Shown piece after piece: positions 1 through 7,169 of a stretch of DNA of 38,843 nt. Both the position numbers and the translations under genes were made by a program. The DNA is taken from positions 1-38,843 of IMG/VR virus record IMGVR_UViG_3300010401_000054; one strand, 5' to 3'. This DNA comes from a virus. The stretch's first letter is position 1; every line of letters starts with the position of its first letter. The notes under the pieces are model-generated. The model was not told the DNA's origin, did no database searches, and saw only the letters and a list, made by a program, of their open reading frames with translations.

Positions 1-109
1 GCTTGCGCGGGTTGGCGGGGTCAACGGTGATCGAGACAACCGGGACAATTTCGACCGTCAGGTTTATGCCCATGCAATCCATTGAACCACTCGGGTTTAG
101 GAAATCCAT
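1..109 (-). CDS. ParB-like protein, N-terminal fragment (runs off the left edge)
   Basis: Only the first 36 residues are in the window. They read from an ATG at 109 (a second in-frame ATG is at 82) and end in VVSITVDPANPRK. That pattern resembles the start of ParB/sulfiredoxin-fold domains, in which a short strand leads into a loop of the form DPxNPR. In phages such domains occur in partition proteins and in proteins linked to DNA modification, so the role cannot be settled from the fragment. It is divergent from the amidoligase operon starting at 203, so 110-202 probably holds promoters for both directions. The upstream sequence is purine-rich but not a clear Shine-Dalgarno, so the start is uncertain. 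Confidence 0.45.
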   Translation of the reverse strand, partial: MDFLNPSGSMDCMGINLTVEIVPVVSITVDPANPRK

Positions 110-128
110 AAAAAATCTTTTTTCCCAT

Positions 129-156
129 TTGCTTTCGTTTTACAGCAGGTTAAACT
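129..156 (+). promoter_or_regulatory. Possible sigma70-like promoter of the left-arm operon
   Basis: TTGCTT (129-134) and TAAACT (151-156) are separated by 16 bases in the gap between the divergent genes, about 45 bases before the amidoligase start. Both boxes are imperfect. The placement in the divergent gap is the main support. Confidence 0.3.
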
Positions 157-202
157 ATTCCCGTTCGGTCAGCATGGTGTTGGCCGAGAAAGTGAGGCTG
201 GA

Positions 203-1357
203 ATGGCGGGTCGTAAGGCAAACGAAATCACCTTCGGAGTGGAGATCGAGTGCTTCATTCCCAACATTGTCGGAGTGACGGATTTTGCAATCGGGGCTTA
301 CCATAATGGAATTCAAATCCCTGGGCTTCCGGCGGGATGGAACTCGCAACGCGACGGCTCCATTTACACGCGGCGCGATGGGTTCCGGTCGATAGAAGTT
401 GTCTCCCCGGTTCTAAAAGGAACGGAGGGAATCGCTTCACTAATCCATGTGGCGGAAACGCTGAAAACCTGGGGCGCAAAGACGAATCCCACTTGCGGCT
501 TCCATGTCCACGTCGGGATGAATCTGTCCGATGAGGATTCCATTATCCGGCTCATCCACCAGGTGAGCAACCATGAGAAGGCTCTCTTCGCCGCTTCGGG
601 AACGCCGCGCCGCGAGCGGGGAAGCTACTGCCGCTCGATCAAAAAGAATTGGGAGCCGATTAAAGACAAAAAGCCACAGACGCTTCGGTCCGTGGGAAGA
701 AACTCCGAGCGGTATTTCGCGCTGAACCTTCAAACGCTTTTAGGTGGCGGGCGGCCGACGGCAGAATTCCGCGCTTTCAGCGGCACGATAGAGCCGCGAA
801 AGATGGCGGGCTATGTGTTCATGGCCCTGGCCTTTACCGAGAAGGCGGAGAATGCCGCTTGCGCTCCTTACGAGCCGAATAATGTTCGGACCTTTGAGAA
901 CCTTGCCAGCGACAATGCCGGGGAGCGAGAGATGAAAAGATTCTTCATCGACTTCGGTTGGGATGGAACTTATTGCCGCACGACCTATGGGCTCATGCCA
1001 ACGGGAGAAGAAATCACCTTAGAGGGAACGAAAAGAATTCTTCTTCGCTTGGCCCGCACTTACGACCGCAAGCTGAAGCCCGAGAGAGAAGAGATGAGGG
1101 TGCGCTTGCAAACAACCATCCAGCAAATGAACGAGCAGCAAGATAACCGGGTGAATCAGCGAACGAATGCCTACGCCGAAACTCTCATGCGTCGAGCCGT
1201 TGAATTGAGCAATCGCCTGGCCGGACGAGAGGCTTATCGAGGAATCAAGAACGATCAGGACAAATGGGTCATCGTGCAAATCGCCCAGATCCAGCGCGGA
1301 AGTCTTGGGCCGGGAGAGATTGATCGGTTGGCGCGAAACGAAATGGAGCCTTTCTAA
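203..1357 (+). CDS. Amidoligase_2-type ligase (COOH-NH2 ligase)
   Basis: This 384-residue protein matches the amidoligase family related to glutamate-cysteine ligase and glutamine synthetase. These enzymes use ATP to join a carboxyl group to an amine. Visible landmarks are FGVEIECF (residues 11-18, metal-binding acidic residues), Glu65 in IEVVSP, CGFHVHVG (98-105, paired histidines) and TAEFRAFSGT (186-195, family EFR motif). The C-terminal third is charged and helical. The start follows GAGG at about 8 bases. The stop overlaps the amidotransferase start in TAATG, so the two are probably made together: the partner would release ammonia from glutamine or act on the same product. The substrate is unknown; a cell-wall peptide, a phage or host protein, or a modified DNA base are all possible. 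Confidence 0.85.
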   Translation: MAGRKANEITFGVEIECFIPNIVGVTDFAIGAYHNGIQIPGLPAGWNSQRDGSIYTRRDGFRSIEVVSPVLKGTEGIASLIHVAETLKTWGAKTNPTCGFHVHVGMNLSDEDSIIRLIHQVSNHEKALFAASGTPRRERGSYCRSIKKNWEPIKDKKPQTLRSVGRNSERYFALNLQTLLGGGRPTAEFRAFSGTIEPRKMAGYVFMALAFTEKAENAACAPYEPNNVRTFENLASDNAGEREMKRFFIDFGWDGTYCRTTYGLMPTGEEITLEGTKRILLRLARTYDRKLKPEREEMRVRLQTTIQQMNEQQDNRVNQRTNAYAETLMRRAVELSNRLAGREAYRGIKNDQDKWVIVQIAQIQRGSLGPGEIDRLARNEMEPF

Positions 1358-2223
1358 TGTGTGGAATTTTTGGGTTTCTCGGCGCACGGCAAAACGCCCT
1401 AGACTTGCCGACGCTCAAAAAGATCGCCCTCGTGACCGAGGCCCGAGGGAAGCACGCTTTCGGTTGGGCCTGGGTGTCGAAAGATGGGCATATCCATTCT
1501 TACAAAATGCCGGGGGAAATTAGTAAGCACATGAATCTACTCGACATGGTGAAGGATGCCGAAGTGGTGATCGGCCACACGAGATGGGCCACGCATGGCG
1601 ACCCGAAGGACAACGCCAATAACCATCCCTTCGCGTGTGACGGCGGGTGGCTCGTTCACAACGGAATCGTTTCCAACTACGCGGCCCTAGCGAATGAGAA
1701 TGAGATCGTTCTGCAGAGCGAATGCGACTCGGAGATCATCGCCGCCCTCGCCGAACGCAGTAACGCGGCCACGGTTCTAGACCGAATGGCCGACGCCATA
1801 GCGCAAACGAATCCTGGCCCGCTGGCGGTGGCCGCTCTATGGGCGCGACCTACGCGCTTGGTGATCGCCAAAAGAGGCAACCCCCTTTCCTTTGGCCGCA
1901 CGCGCGGAGGGTCGATTTACTTTGCCTCTCTGCCGACCGGGTTGCCAGGAACGGTAAAGCCCGTGGGACAGGAATCAATTTATAGTTTCGAGTTGGTTTC
2001 ATGGAGAAAAGACAATGGAAAAGTTCGCTCCCGCAAGGCGTACGCAAATAATCGGAATTCGCATTTCTTCCGAACAAAGGGAAGCGCTGAATCATGCGGC
2101 CCGTTGTTTGAATGTGCCTCTGAGTCGAATCGTTCAGATGGCCCTAGACGATTGGTTCAGTCAGAGGGGCGATGGGAAGGGAAAACCGTGGCCGACGGAA
2201 ACGGCCATCAAGAGGAGGAATAA
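1357..2223 (+). CDS. Class-II glutamine amidotransferase
   Basis: An Ntn-hydrolase glutaminase domain of the GlmS/PurF type. It begins MCGIFGFLG, so Cys2 becomes the N-terminal nucleophile after Met removal. It keeps ARGKHAFGW (29-37), GHTRWATHGD (73-82, Arg77 binds the glutamine carboxylate), the oxyanion motif HNG (101-103) and ECDSE (122-126). The domain looks complete by about residue 214, and no synthase domain follows. The acceptor enzyme is therefore probably the amidoligase it overlaps by one base. From about residue 220 the reading frame runs through a ribbon-helix-helix gene in another frame. That 69-residue tail has no recognisable fold and may be a read-on after loss of an original stop, so the functional C-terminus is uncertain. 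Confidence 0.88.
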   Translation: MCGIFGFLGARQNALDLPTLKKIALVTEARGKHAFGWAWVSKDGHIHSYKMPGEISKHMNLLDMVKDAEVVIGHTRWATHGDPKDNANNHPFACDGGWLVHNGIVSNYAALANENEIVLQSECDSEIIAALAERSNAATVLDRMADAIAQTNPGPLAVAALWARPTRLVIAKRGNPLSFGRTRGGSIYFASLPTGLPGTVKPVGQESIYSFELVSWRKDNGKVRSRKAYANNRNSHFFRTKGSAESCGPLFECASESNRSDGPRRLVQSEGRWEGKTVADGNGHQEEE

Positions 2224-2230
2224 AAAGTGA
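2015..2230 (+). CDS. Ribbon-helix-helix (CopG/Arc-like) DNA-binding protein
   Basis: This 71-residue protein has the RHH layout: a strand at residues 11-18 (QIIGIRIS), helix A at about 19-32, helix B at about 35-48 (PLSRIVQMALDDWF), and a basic tail. RHH proteins bind DNA as dimers through the strand and usually act as repressors. The gene lies almost entirely inside the 3-prime end of the amidotransferase in another frame, with its own GGAG about 9 bases before the ATG. Of the two frames, this one has the recognisable fold. Its stop overlaps the next start in GTGA. A plausible target is the operator-like repeat array at 2882-2946. Confidence 0.75.
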   Translation: MEKFAPARRTQIIGIRISSEQREALNHAARCLNVPLSRIVQMALDDWFSQRGDGKGKPWPTETAIKRRNKK

Positions 2231-2646
2231 GCTACGATTCTTGGAAAACTGGCGGAGATTATCACCGCACGACAATTACTTATCGCTGTCCTTGCGGAAA
2301 CGAATGGGACGCCGACGGCTTCTCCGAATACGGAACCGTCTATCTGGTAAATGAGGACGGGGGGAATGTCTGTGAGGAATGCGGACGAATGATTTGCGAT
2401 ACCCGCGTTCTTTGTTCCTGCGCTACCGAGTGGTTCGATCTCAATTCCGAAAAAGAAACCAAAGCCTATACCCATTGGGAAGGATGCCAGTTCAAGGCCA
2501 AGCGCGAAGGATATTTTCTCTGCCCTAGCTGCAAGCTCGAATATCAGGATCTCCCCTTAGCCGAAAAGTATCGGCACGATTCTTATCGCTGTCGATTGAA
2601 CCTAAACCAAAAAGAAAGGAATGAATCTAATGTCGAAGGAAAATAA
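2227..2646 (+). CDS. Cysteine-rich zinc-binding protein, function unknown
   Basis: A 139-residue acidic protein starting at GTG, with a 4-base overlap with the RHH gene. Cysteine pairs occur as CPCG, CEECG, CSC and CPSC, giving at least two probable zinc knuckles: one near residues 21-57 and another near 100-104. The spacing resembles rubredoxin-like or treble-clef ribbons that pack small phage proteins. There is no catalytic motif, signal peptide or membrane segment. The family is not recognised. Confidence 0.6.
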   Translation: MSYDSWKTGGDYHRTTITYRCPCGNEWDADGFSEYGTVYLVNEDGGNVCEECGRMICDTRVLCSCATEWFDLNSEKETKAYTHWEGCQFKAKREGYFLCPSCKLEYQDLPLAEKYRHDSYRCRLNLNQKERNESNVEGK

Positions 2647-2872
2647 ATGCCTCATCCCCTCCTGCACGCGCCTCTCGGCAAGCCGAGGGCTTTGTATCTC
2701 CTGCCGCAACCACGCCACGAAACTGATTAAGGATGGCTCGGTAACCGAGGACGATCTCCTCAAGGCCGGGGCCATCAAGCCGTCGAATCGGTTTCTCGAT
2801 ATGGAGTCGACGCCGATGCACAAATTCCTAGTGACGGCGGGAGTGAAATTCCGTTCGGCTAAGAAGAGATAG
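2630..2872 (+). CDS. Small cysteine-rich protein, function unknown
   Basis: About 80 residues. The N-terminus has CLIPSC and CISC motifs with SASRGLC between them, as in small zinc-finger proteins sometimes seen in phages and in transposase-like finger domains. The C-terminus is basic. The ATG at 2630 is preferred over the in-frame ATG at 2621 because AAAGGA lies 9 bases before the former and only 1 before the latter. It overlaps the preceding gene by 17 bases. It is the last gene before the gap with the hairpin at 3058. Confidence 0.55.
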   Translation: MSKENKCLIPSCTRLSASRGLCISCRNHATKLIKDGSVTEDDLLKAGAIKPSNRFLDMESTPMHKFLVTAGVKFRSAKKR

Positions 2873-2881
2873 TCAATGAAT

Positions 2882-2946
2882 AATGGCCGCATAGCGCGTT
2901 ATGCAAACTGATGCAGCATTATGCGGCTATTACTGCGCCATTACGC
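2882..2946. promoter_or_regulatory. Operator-like inverted repeat and ATTAYGC half-site array
   Basis: Two 12-base arms, AATGGCCGCATA (2882-2893) and TATGCGGCTATT (2920-2931), are inverted copies with one mismatch. Inside and after them are further ATGC/GCAT units: GTTATGC at 2898, ATTATGC at 2918, ATTACTGC at 2929 and ATTACGC at 2940. Such clustered half-sites are typical of repressor operators. The nearby RHH protein and the HTH protein starting at 3151 are the candidate ligands. Confidence 0.45.
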
Positions 2947-3057
2947 ACCGAGACGCACAGAGTTGTGAATAGTTACGGGCAACATAACAGATAAGGTGAA
3001 AGAAGATGTTCAGGGAATGTCTTTCCGTTTCTTTCGATGCCGCAAGGTTGCCTGTGG

Positions 3058-3087
3058 CTGCGGGGTGTTTGTGTAAATACCCCGCAG
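3058..3087 (+). terminator. Hairpin, probable terminator or attenuator
   Basis: CTGCGGGGTGTTT pairs with AAATACCCCGCAG around a GTGT loop, giving 13 pairs including one G-U. A run of seven T follows at 3104-3110, about 16 bases after the stem. That is further than in a textbook intrinsic terminator. It separates the first operon from the HTH gene at 3151. Confidence 0.5.
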
Positions 3088-3150
3088 GCTTTAATCCTTT
3101 CGCTTTTTTTAGTTTCTTTTCGATCTTCTTAGGGCTTTAATATATCCACC

Positions 3151-3369
3151 ATGCCAGAAGAAACGAGTGACGTGTGGATGACTCCGAAGCAAGCCGGGGC
3201 TTACCTGGGCGTGAACCAGCAAACAATTAAGCGTTGGTATCGCGCCCATATGCTGACCGGACACCGAACGGGCCAAAAGCTCCTTCGGTTCAGGAAGCGC
3301 GACCTGGACTCTTTCGCGCTAGGAGGGAGGAACCGTGCAATCGGACCTAGATCCCGACCGCGAGCTTAA
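3151..3369 (+). CDS. Excisionase-like helix-turn-helix protein
   Basis: A 72-residue protein with a MerR/excisionase-type winged HTH: WMTPKQAGAYLGVNQQTIKR (residues 9-28) is the recognition fold and RFRKRDLDSF (46-55) the following wing and helix. Proteins of this type are excisionases or small regulators. No integrase is seen in the window, so regulation is as likely as excision. There is no Shine-Dalgarno before the ATG. An AT-rich TTTAATATAT lies just upstream, so the transcript could be nearly leaderless. The C-terminal end overlaps the next small gene. Confidence 0.7.
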   Translation: MPEETSDVWMTPKQAGAYLGVNQQTIKRWYRAHMLTGHRTGQKLLRFRKRDLDSFALGGRNRAIGPRSRPRA

Positions 3370-3490
3370 GGGTTTTGGCAACAAAGACGACCTTAAGAAA
3401 GCGGAAGAGGGCGAATTGATAGGCAAACTGGCGGCTGCCATGTTTTTGATTTTACTAATTTCTGCTCTGGCTGTTTGGTTGTTCTCATAA
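3335..3490 (+). CDS. 51-residue single-span membrane protein
   Basis: Read from a GTG at 3335 directly after a strong AGGAGGGAGG (3321-3330). The first 30 residues are charged (MQSDLDPDRELKGFGNKDD...). The last 20 are a hydrophobic segment (AAAMFLILLISALAVWLFS), so it is a tail-anchored or C-terminal-span protein. It overlaps the HTH gene by 35 bases in another frame. The function is unknown; size and topology would suit a small holin-like or host-membrane-interacting protein, but nothing decides this. Confidence 0.6.
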   Translation: MQSDLDPDRELKGFGNKDDLKKAEEGELIGKLAAAMFLILLISALAVWLFS

Positions 3491-3517
3491 ATCTGTTTCT
3501 AAAAAGGAGGCTGTCTC

Positions 3518-4633
3518 ATGTCGGAATCTCAAGCTATCGCAATCGTTCCCGGCGGTGACCTGTTCACCTTAGCGCAACAACTTCTTACGACCGGATTTCT
3601 CCCCAAGGCCGTAGACACCCCGGCCAAGGCCGTGGCCATCATCCTGACGGGCAAGGAAATGGGCCTAGGGCCGATGGAGTCTCTCAGGACCATTGACGTC
3701 ATCCAGGGCAAGCCCGCCCCTTCTGGCAAGCTCTTGCTGGCTATGGCGCGTCAGCGCGTCCCCGGTCTGGTGGTGAACTTCCCAGAGGCGACCGATGAGG
3801 CTTGCGAAGTGGAGGTAATCCGCCCCGAGCCTGGAGAAACGCCCTTCCGGTTCCGCTTCACTATCGACGATGCCAAGAAGCTCGACCTTGCCGGGAAGGA
3901 TAACTATAAGAAGCAGGCCCGGACGATGCTCATGTGGCGGGCTTGTTCCCAGGCCCTTCGCTTCAAATGCCCCGAGGCCCTTGGCGGGCTTTACGCGAAA
4001 GAGGAATTGGAATTCCAAGACGTTGCGCCCGTACAGGTGCGCGTATCTAATGTAGATAAGGGCAAGCCCGAGGCCGCGTTAACAGCGACGGCGGCTCTTG
4101 CTGATCCGGCTCCAGCTTCTCCGGGGGACCAGCCTCTCTCCGGGGAAGATGCTCACGAATCAGGAGAGGTTTTGGACTCGGGTTTGCCCTTTTCTTCCGA
4201 TGCCGAGGCTTCCATATGGCGATCCCTCCTTCGCATGGAGGCCGCTATTGTCCCTTCACGCCTTACGGAGCAGCAATTTTGGGGTCAGGTTACTTTTTAC
4301 AAAAACCCCAAGGACGGTAAAGAATCGGTAAACGAAACCCGCTCTAGCGCGGAAACGCGGATTCGCAAATGGGCCGAAAAGGGTTGGGAGAAAAAGTTCA
4401 TGGGCGCATGGATCGGTAACGCGCGCGATCTTTTCATGTCCGATGTGGAAAAGAAAGCAATCGCTTTCTTGCGGAAGAACGGCGTGGAGCAAAGTGTGGT
4501 GGAGGATTGTCTCGGCGCGGCCTTTGTGAATCTCACCGATGCGCAACGCGAACTAGTAAACCGCGCCGCGACGATGATGAAACAAGAGAGCATCAGCTTC
4601 AAGGATGCCTTTGCTGCGGCAAGCCGTGGTTAA
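3518..4633 (+). CDS. RecT-like single-strand annealing protein
   Basis: 371 residues with a strong AAAAAGGAGG before the ATG. The N-terminal part follows a phage recombinase pattern: PAKAVAIILTGKEMGLGPME (36-55), a GKPAPSGKLLL segment, a TIDDAKKLDLAGKDNYKKQ stretch and RTMLMWRACSQALRFKCPEA (about 136-155) leading to GGLYAKEEL. These proteins coat and anneal single-stranded DNA during phage recombination. The C-terminal 150 residues (after an acidic, Ala/Pro-rich linker near 190-220) are not recognised. A PD-(D/E)XK nuclease follows immediately, as expected for a two-component recombination system. The family assignment rests on motif recall rather than a search. Confidence 0.6.
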   Translation: MSESQAIAIVPGGDLFTLAQQLLTTGFLPKAVDTPAKAVAIILTGKEMGLGPMESLRTIDVIQGKPAPSGKLLLAMARQRVPGLVVNFPEATDEACEVEVIRPEPGETPFRFRFTIDDAKKLDLAGKDNYKKQARTMLMWRACSQALRFKCPEALGGLYAKEELEFQDVAPVQVRVSNVDKGKPEAALTATAALADPAPASPGDQPLSGEDAHESGEVLDSGLPFSSDAEASIWRSLLRMEAAIVPSRLTEQQFWGQVTFYKNPKDGKESVNETRSSAETRIRKWAEKGWEKKFMGAWIGNARDLFMSDVEKKAIAFLRKNGVEQSVVEDCLGAAFVNLTDAQRELVNRAATMMKQESISFKDAFAAASRG

Positions 4634-4634
4634 T

Positions 4635-5225
4635 ATGGAAACCGCGCGAACTCCTGTTCGGTTCGAGGCCAGCACCCATAGCTATTGGTGCGGCGATAGA
4701 CGGCTTCCGTCCATTACCGCCATCATTAGGAAGGCTGGCCTCTCGCCGACGATGGCCTTTGCGAGTCCAGTAAAGGGAACGGCGGTCCACGACATTACCG
4801 CCCTTTACGATTTAGGCGAAACGATTGCCGGACTGAACCCGGAGCAATCGGCCTATCTCGGTGGCTGGATCAAGGCGAAGGCATTTTTGGGAATCACGCG
4901 GTTCGATGAAGTGGAGCAACCTCGGGCCGATCTGGAGTTTGGTTTTGCCGGAACGCCCGACCGCGTGGTGAAGGATACGGTGATCGAGATAAAGACGGGC
5001 GAAGAAAAACCCTTCCACCGCATCCAGACGGCAGGGCAGCGAGTCCTAGTCGGGCGATGGATCAGAAAGCGTCTGGCCGTTTACCTAAAGCCGGATGGAA
5101 CTTTCCGAATCGTCAATCACGATGAGCGTCCGGCGATGTGGTTGCCGGACATGAATGCGTTTCTCAATGCGTTGGGCTGTGCGGCGTGGCGGATTAAGAA
5201 TGAAGTTTTTTGGGAGGCTGACTAA
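4635..5225 (+). CDS. PD-(D/E)XK nuclease, RecB/Cas4-like
   Basis: 196 residues counted from ATG 4635, one base after the stop of the annealing protein. The core is visible as FGFAGTPDRVV (Asp in GTPD), VIEIKTGEE (the E-x-K pair) and a following IQTAGQ helix. This is the order expected for a RecB-family exonuclease that produces single strands for the annealing partner. No Shine-Dalgarno is visible before 4635, so the start probably depends on ribosomes finishing the previous gene. Confidence 0.75.
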   Translation: METARTPVRFEASTHSYWCGDRRLPSITAIIRKAGLSPTMAFASPVKGTAVHDITALYDLGETIAGLNPEQSAYLGGWIKAKAFLGITRFDEVEQPRADLEFGFAGTPDRVVKDTVIEIKTGEEKPFHRIQTAGQRVLVGRWIRKRLAVYLKPDGTFRIVNHDERPAMWLPDMNAFLNALGCAAWRIKNEVFWEAD

Positions 5226-5884
5226 TGAGCGAACTTTCTAGCGAAAAGATTGTGACCGAGGTGGAAACGAAACTGGTCGAGTTGCTGCCCATCGTGGACA
5301 GCTTAGCCGTCTACGACGCGCCGAGCTATGAAGCGGCGGCGGCGTTCCTTGTCGTAGCGCGGCAACGGCGCAAGGAGATCGACGCGGCCTTCGAGCCGTC
5401 GATCACCGCCGCGTATTCGGCGCATAAAAAGATTGTCGCCCTAAAGAGGCAAGCGACCGAGAAGCTCGATACGTTTGAATCGACGGTAAAGAAGCGCATG
5501 GTCGATTTCCAAATAAGCCAGAGGCGAATCGCCCAGGCTAAGGAAGAGGAATTGAAGGCGACGCTAAAGAGCCGCGCCGAGGACGAGCAGCTTGCCGTGG
5601 CGATGGAGCTTGACAATGCCGGGGAAACCGAACAGGCCCATGAGATCCTAAGCCAAGAGGTTTCCATTCCTTCGATTGTCGTCGCCCCGGAGATTCCCAA
5701 GTCCGAGGGAATTAGCATGAGAAAGGTTTGGAAGTTCCGCGTGGATGATCCCGAGGCCGTGCCGAGGGATTTCCTTTGCCTCGATGAAAAGAAGCTCGGT
5801 GCCTATGCGCGGGCGATGAAGGAAATGGCTAAGGTTCCGGGCGTCACCTTCTACTCCGAAGATTCGGTGGCGGTGCGGTCGTGA
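5225..5884 (+). CDS. Coiled-coil protein of the recombination operon
   Basis: 219 residues, start overlapping the nuclease stop in TAATG. Residues about 60-145 are strongly helical and charged (RRKEIDAAFEPSI, then many K/E/Q heptads), forming a probable coiled coil. A short globular C-terminal part has VWKFRVDDPEAVPRDFL. Proteins of this layout commonly sit next to phage annealing proteins, but their role is not established. There is no nuclease or ATPase motif. Confidence 0.6.
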   Translation: MSELSSEKIVTEVETKLVELLPIVDSLAVYDAPSYEAAAAFLVVARQRRKEIDAAFEPSITAAYSAHKKIVALKRQATEKLDTFESTVKKRMVDFQISQRRIAQAKEEELKATLKSRAEDEQLAVAMELDNAGETEQAHEILSQEVSIPSIVVAPEIPKSEGISMRKVWKFRVDDPEAVPRDFLCLDEKKLGAYARAMKEMAKVPGVTFYSEDSVAVRS

Positions 5885-6231
5885 GCCTAGACATTCCCGC
5901 CGAACCTTACGAGCCTCACGACTTCGTGAACGAGCCTAGGAATTTACTAGAACTTCGGTTCGCGCAATTCCACCTAGCTAACCCAGGAATTTACGACACG
6001 GTTCTGAAATACACTCTACAGGCCCGAGCGCGGGGCTACCGCAACTTTGGAATCAAAGCCATTTGGGAAGTGATCCGTTGGGAATGCGGGACGCCGAATA
6101 ATCCGACCGATGAATTCAAGGTGAACAATAACCATTGTCCCTACTATGCCCGCCTCGTCATGCGGAATCATCCCGAGCTAAAAGGATTCTTCCGGGTGCG
6201 CGGCACGGCATCAGAAAAGGAGGAAGAATGA
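5881..6231 (+). CDS. Conserved phage hypothetical protein
   Basis: 116 residues from a GTG overlapping the previous stop in GTGA. It has the pattern IWEVIRWE, FKVNNNHCPYYARLVM and GFFRVRG, which I recall in many phage proteins of unknown function encoded near replication or recombination genes. It is small, globular and without cysteine pairs or membrane segments. Confidence 0.6.
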   Translation: MSLDIPAEPYEPHDFVNEPRNLLELRFAQFHLANPGIYDTVLKYTLQARARGYRNFGIKAIWEVIRWECGTPNNPTDEFKVNNNHCPYYARLVMRNHPELKGFFRVRGTASEKEEE

Positions 6232-6635
6232 TCCGCGAGAAGTATTGGAAATGGTTCGGCTTGGTCGGGCATTTTATTTGTGGCCGCTGGTGCCGATTCC
6301 ACATGGCTACCCAGATCGGCGATCACTTCATTTCTACCGTTGGGCTTTACGTTCACCCTCGCCATTCGCAGGGAAGCGAGCAGGCCGAGATAAAGTTTCT
6401 AGCCGAGAATCCTAATGGAGAACAAATCGGTTACGACAGAACTTACGAGACAATGGTTTTCCGGGCAGGCTTAGCTTGCACCGCTACGGATTGCGACTGC
6501 GGGATGCCGCAGATTGACGGGCATGAATTGGATTATCTCCCCGCGAATTCCATTAAAGAGGCGCAGGACAATCACATGATGCTTTGTAAGAAATGGGCTA
6601 ATCCGGCCCTAGCGATGAGGAGCTTAGGAAAATGA
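6228..6635 (+). CDS. Hypothetical protein
   Basis: 135 residues from ATG 6228, which overlaps the previous stop in ATGA and follows AAAGGAGGAAGA. The same frame is open further upstream, but this start has the ribosome site. An aromatic N-terminus (YWKWFGLVGHF) and a CTATDCDCGM motif near residues 86-95 are the only landmarks. No family is recognised. Confidence 0.55.
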   Translation: MIREKYWKWFGLVGHFICGRWCRFHMATQIGDHFISTVGLYVHPRHSQGSEQAEIKFLAENPNGEQIGYDRTYETMVFRAGLACTATDCDCGMPQIDGHELDYLPANSIKEAQDNHMMLCKKWANPALAMRSLGK

Positions 6636-6898
6636 CTACCCAAAAGAAATGCGACACTTGCGGAGTTACGGAGCAAGAAATTCTTTCCACCTTTCAGCAA
6701 AGGCATTTTTGGAGCGTGATAAAGGGCAACGTCATTCATCTCGATATTTGCCAGCCATGCATGAATGCCTTTTCTAGGTTCCGCAGGCTGGAGGCGGAAG
6801 GTATTTTCCAGAAGATTGAGAAGCTAGAAACGGAGAATAAAAATCTCTGGGAGAAAATTAATGACGCGACGCGGACTCTGCTTTCGGTGAAGCCATGA
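6632..6898 (+). CDS. Small zinc-finger-like protein with coiled-coil tail
   Basis: 88 residues, overlapping both neighbours by 4 bases. CDTC at residues 7-10 and CQPC at 40-43 are a likely zinc site. The C-terminal third (KIEKLETENKNLWEKI) is a predicted short coiled coil. The function is unknown. Confidence 0.55.
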   Translation: MTTQKKCDTCGVTEQEILSTFQQRHFWSVIKGNVIHLDICQPCMNAFSRFRRLEAEGIFQKIEKLETENKNLWEKINDATRTLLSVKP

Positions 6899-7053
6899 CT
6901 ATCGAATCCGACCGAGCGAGGATTGATGAGATCCGGGCTGACCATGCAGAGTGCAAACAGGAGGAGTGCCATTTAAATCTTGAAAACAACGAAACAGCGT
7001 GGCTCCTCTCCCGCCTAGAGGCCGCGCTGAAAGTTGTCGAGGCGGAGAAGTGA
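6895..7053 (+). CDS. Small hypothetical protein (52 residues)
   Basis: ATG overlaps the previous stop in ATGA, and its own stop overlaps the next GTG start in GTGA. It is acidic and helical (MTIESDRARIDEIRADHAEC) with two cysteines and a C-terminal LLSRLEAALKVVEAEK. The exact 4-base junctions on both sides are the main evidence that it is expressed. Confidence 0.5.
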   Translation: MTIESDRARIDEIRADHAECKQEECHLNLENNETAWLLSRLEAALKVVEAEK

Positions 7054-7169
7054 GGCGAATCCTGTGTTGGCTTGGATGGCACAAGTGGAGACATTTAATA
7101 ATACATTCAAGCCGCGATGAACATGATGAATTTTATCTATGTTTCCGCTGCAAAAAGAGGAAGCCATGA
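7050..7169 (+). CDS. Small cysteine/tryptophan-rich protein (39 residues)
   Basis: GTG start in a GTGA junction and stop in an ATGA junction. It begins MRRILCWLGWHKWRH and ends YLCFRCKKRKP. This is the layout of tiny phage and prophage proteins that have CxxGHKW near the start and a CxxC near the end, probably a zinc knuckle. The role is unknown. Confidence 0.55.
   Translation: MRRILCWLGWHKWRHLIIHSSRDEHDEFYLCFRCKKRKP

Noticed and set aside
3-278. Plus-strand reading frame at the left edge
   Set aside because: It overlaps the ParB-like start and the amidoligase gene in another frame and shows no domain.
3006-3140. Short ORF of 44 codons with AGGTG before its ATG, hydrophobic end
   Set aside because: It runs through the hairpin at 3058-3087, its amino acid composition is odd, and it lacks the overlap pattern of its neighbours. 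It could be a leader peptide, but nothing else supports this.
3151-3369. Proof of lysogeny from the excisionase-like gene
   Set aside because: The family also includes plain regulators, and no integrase or repressor pair is visible.
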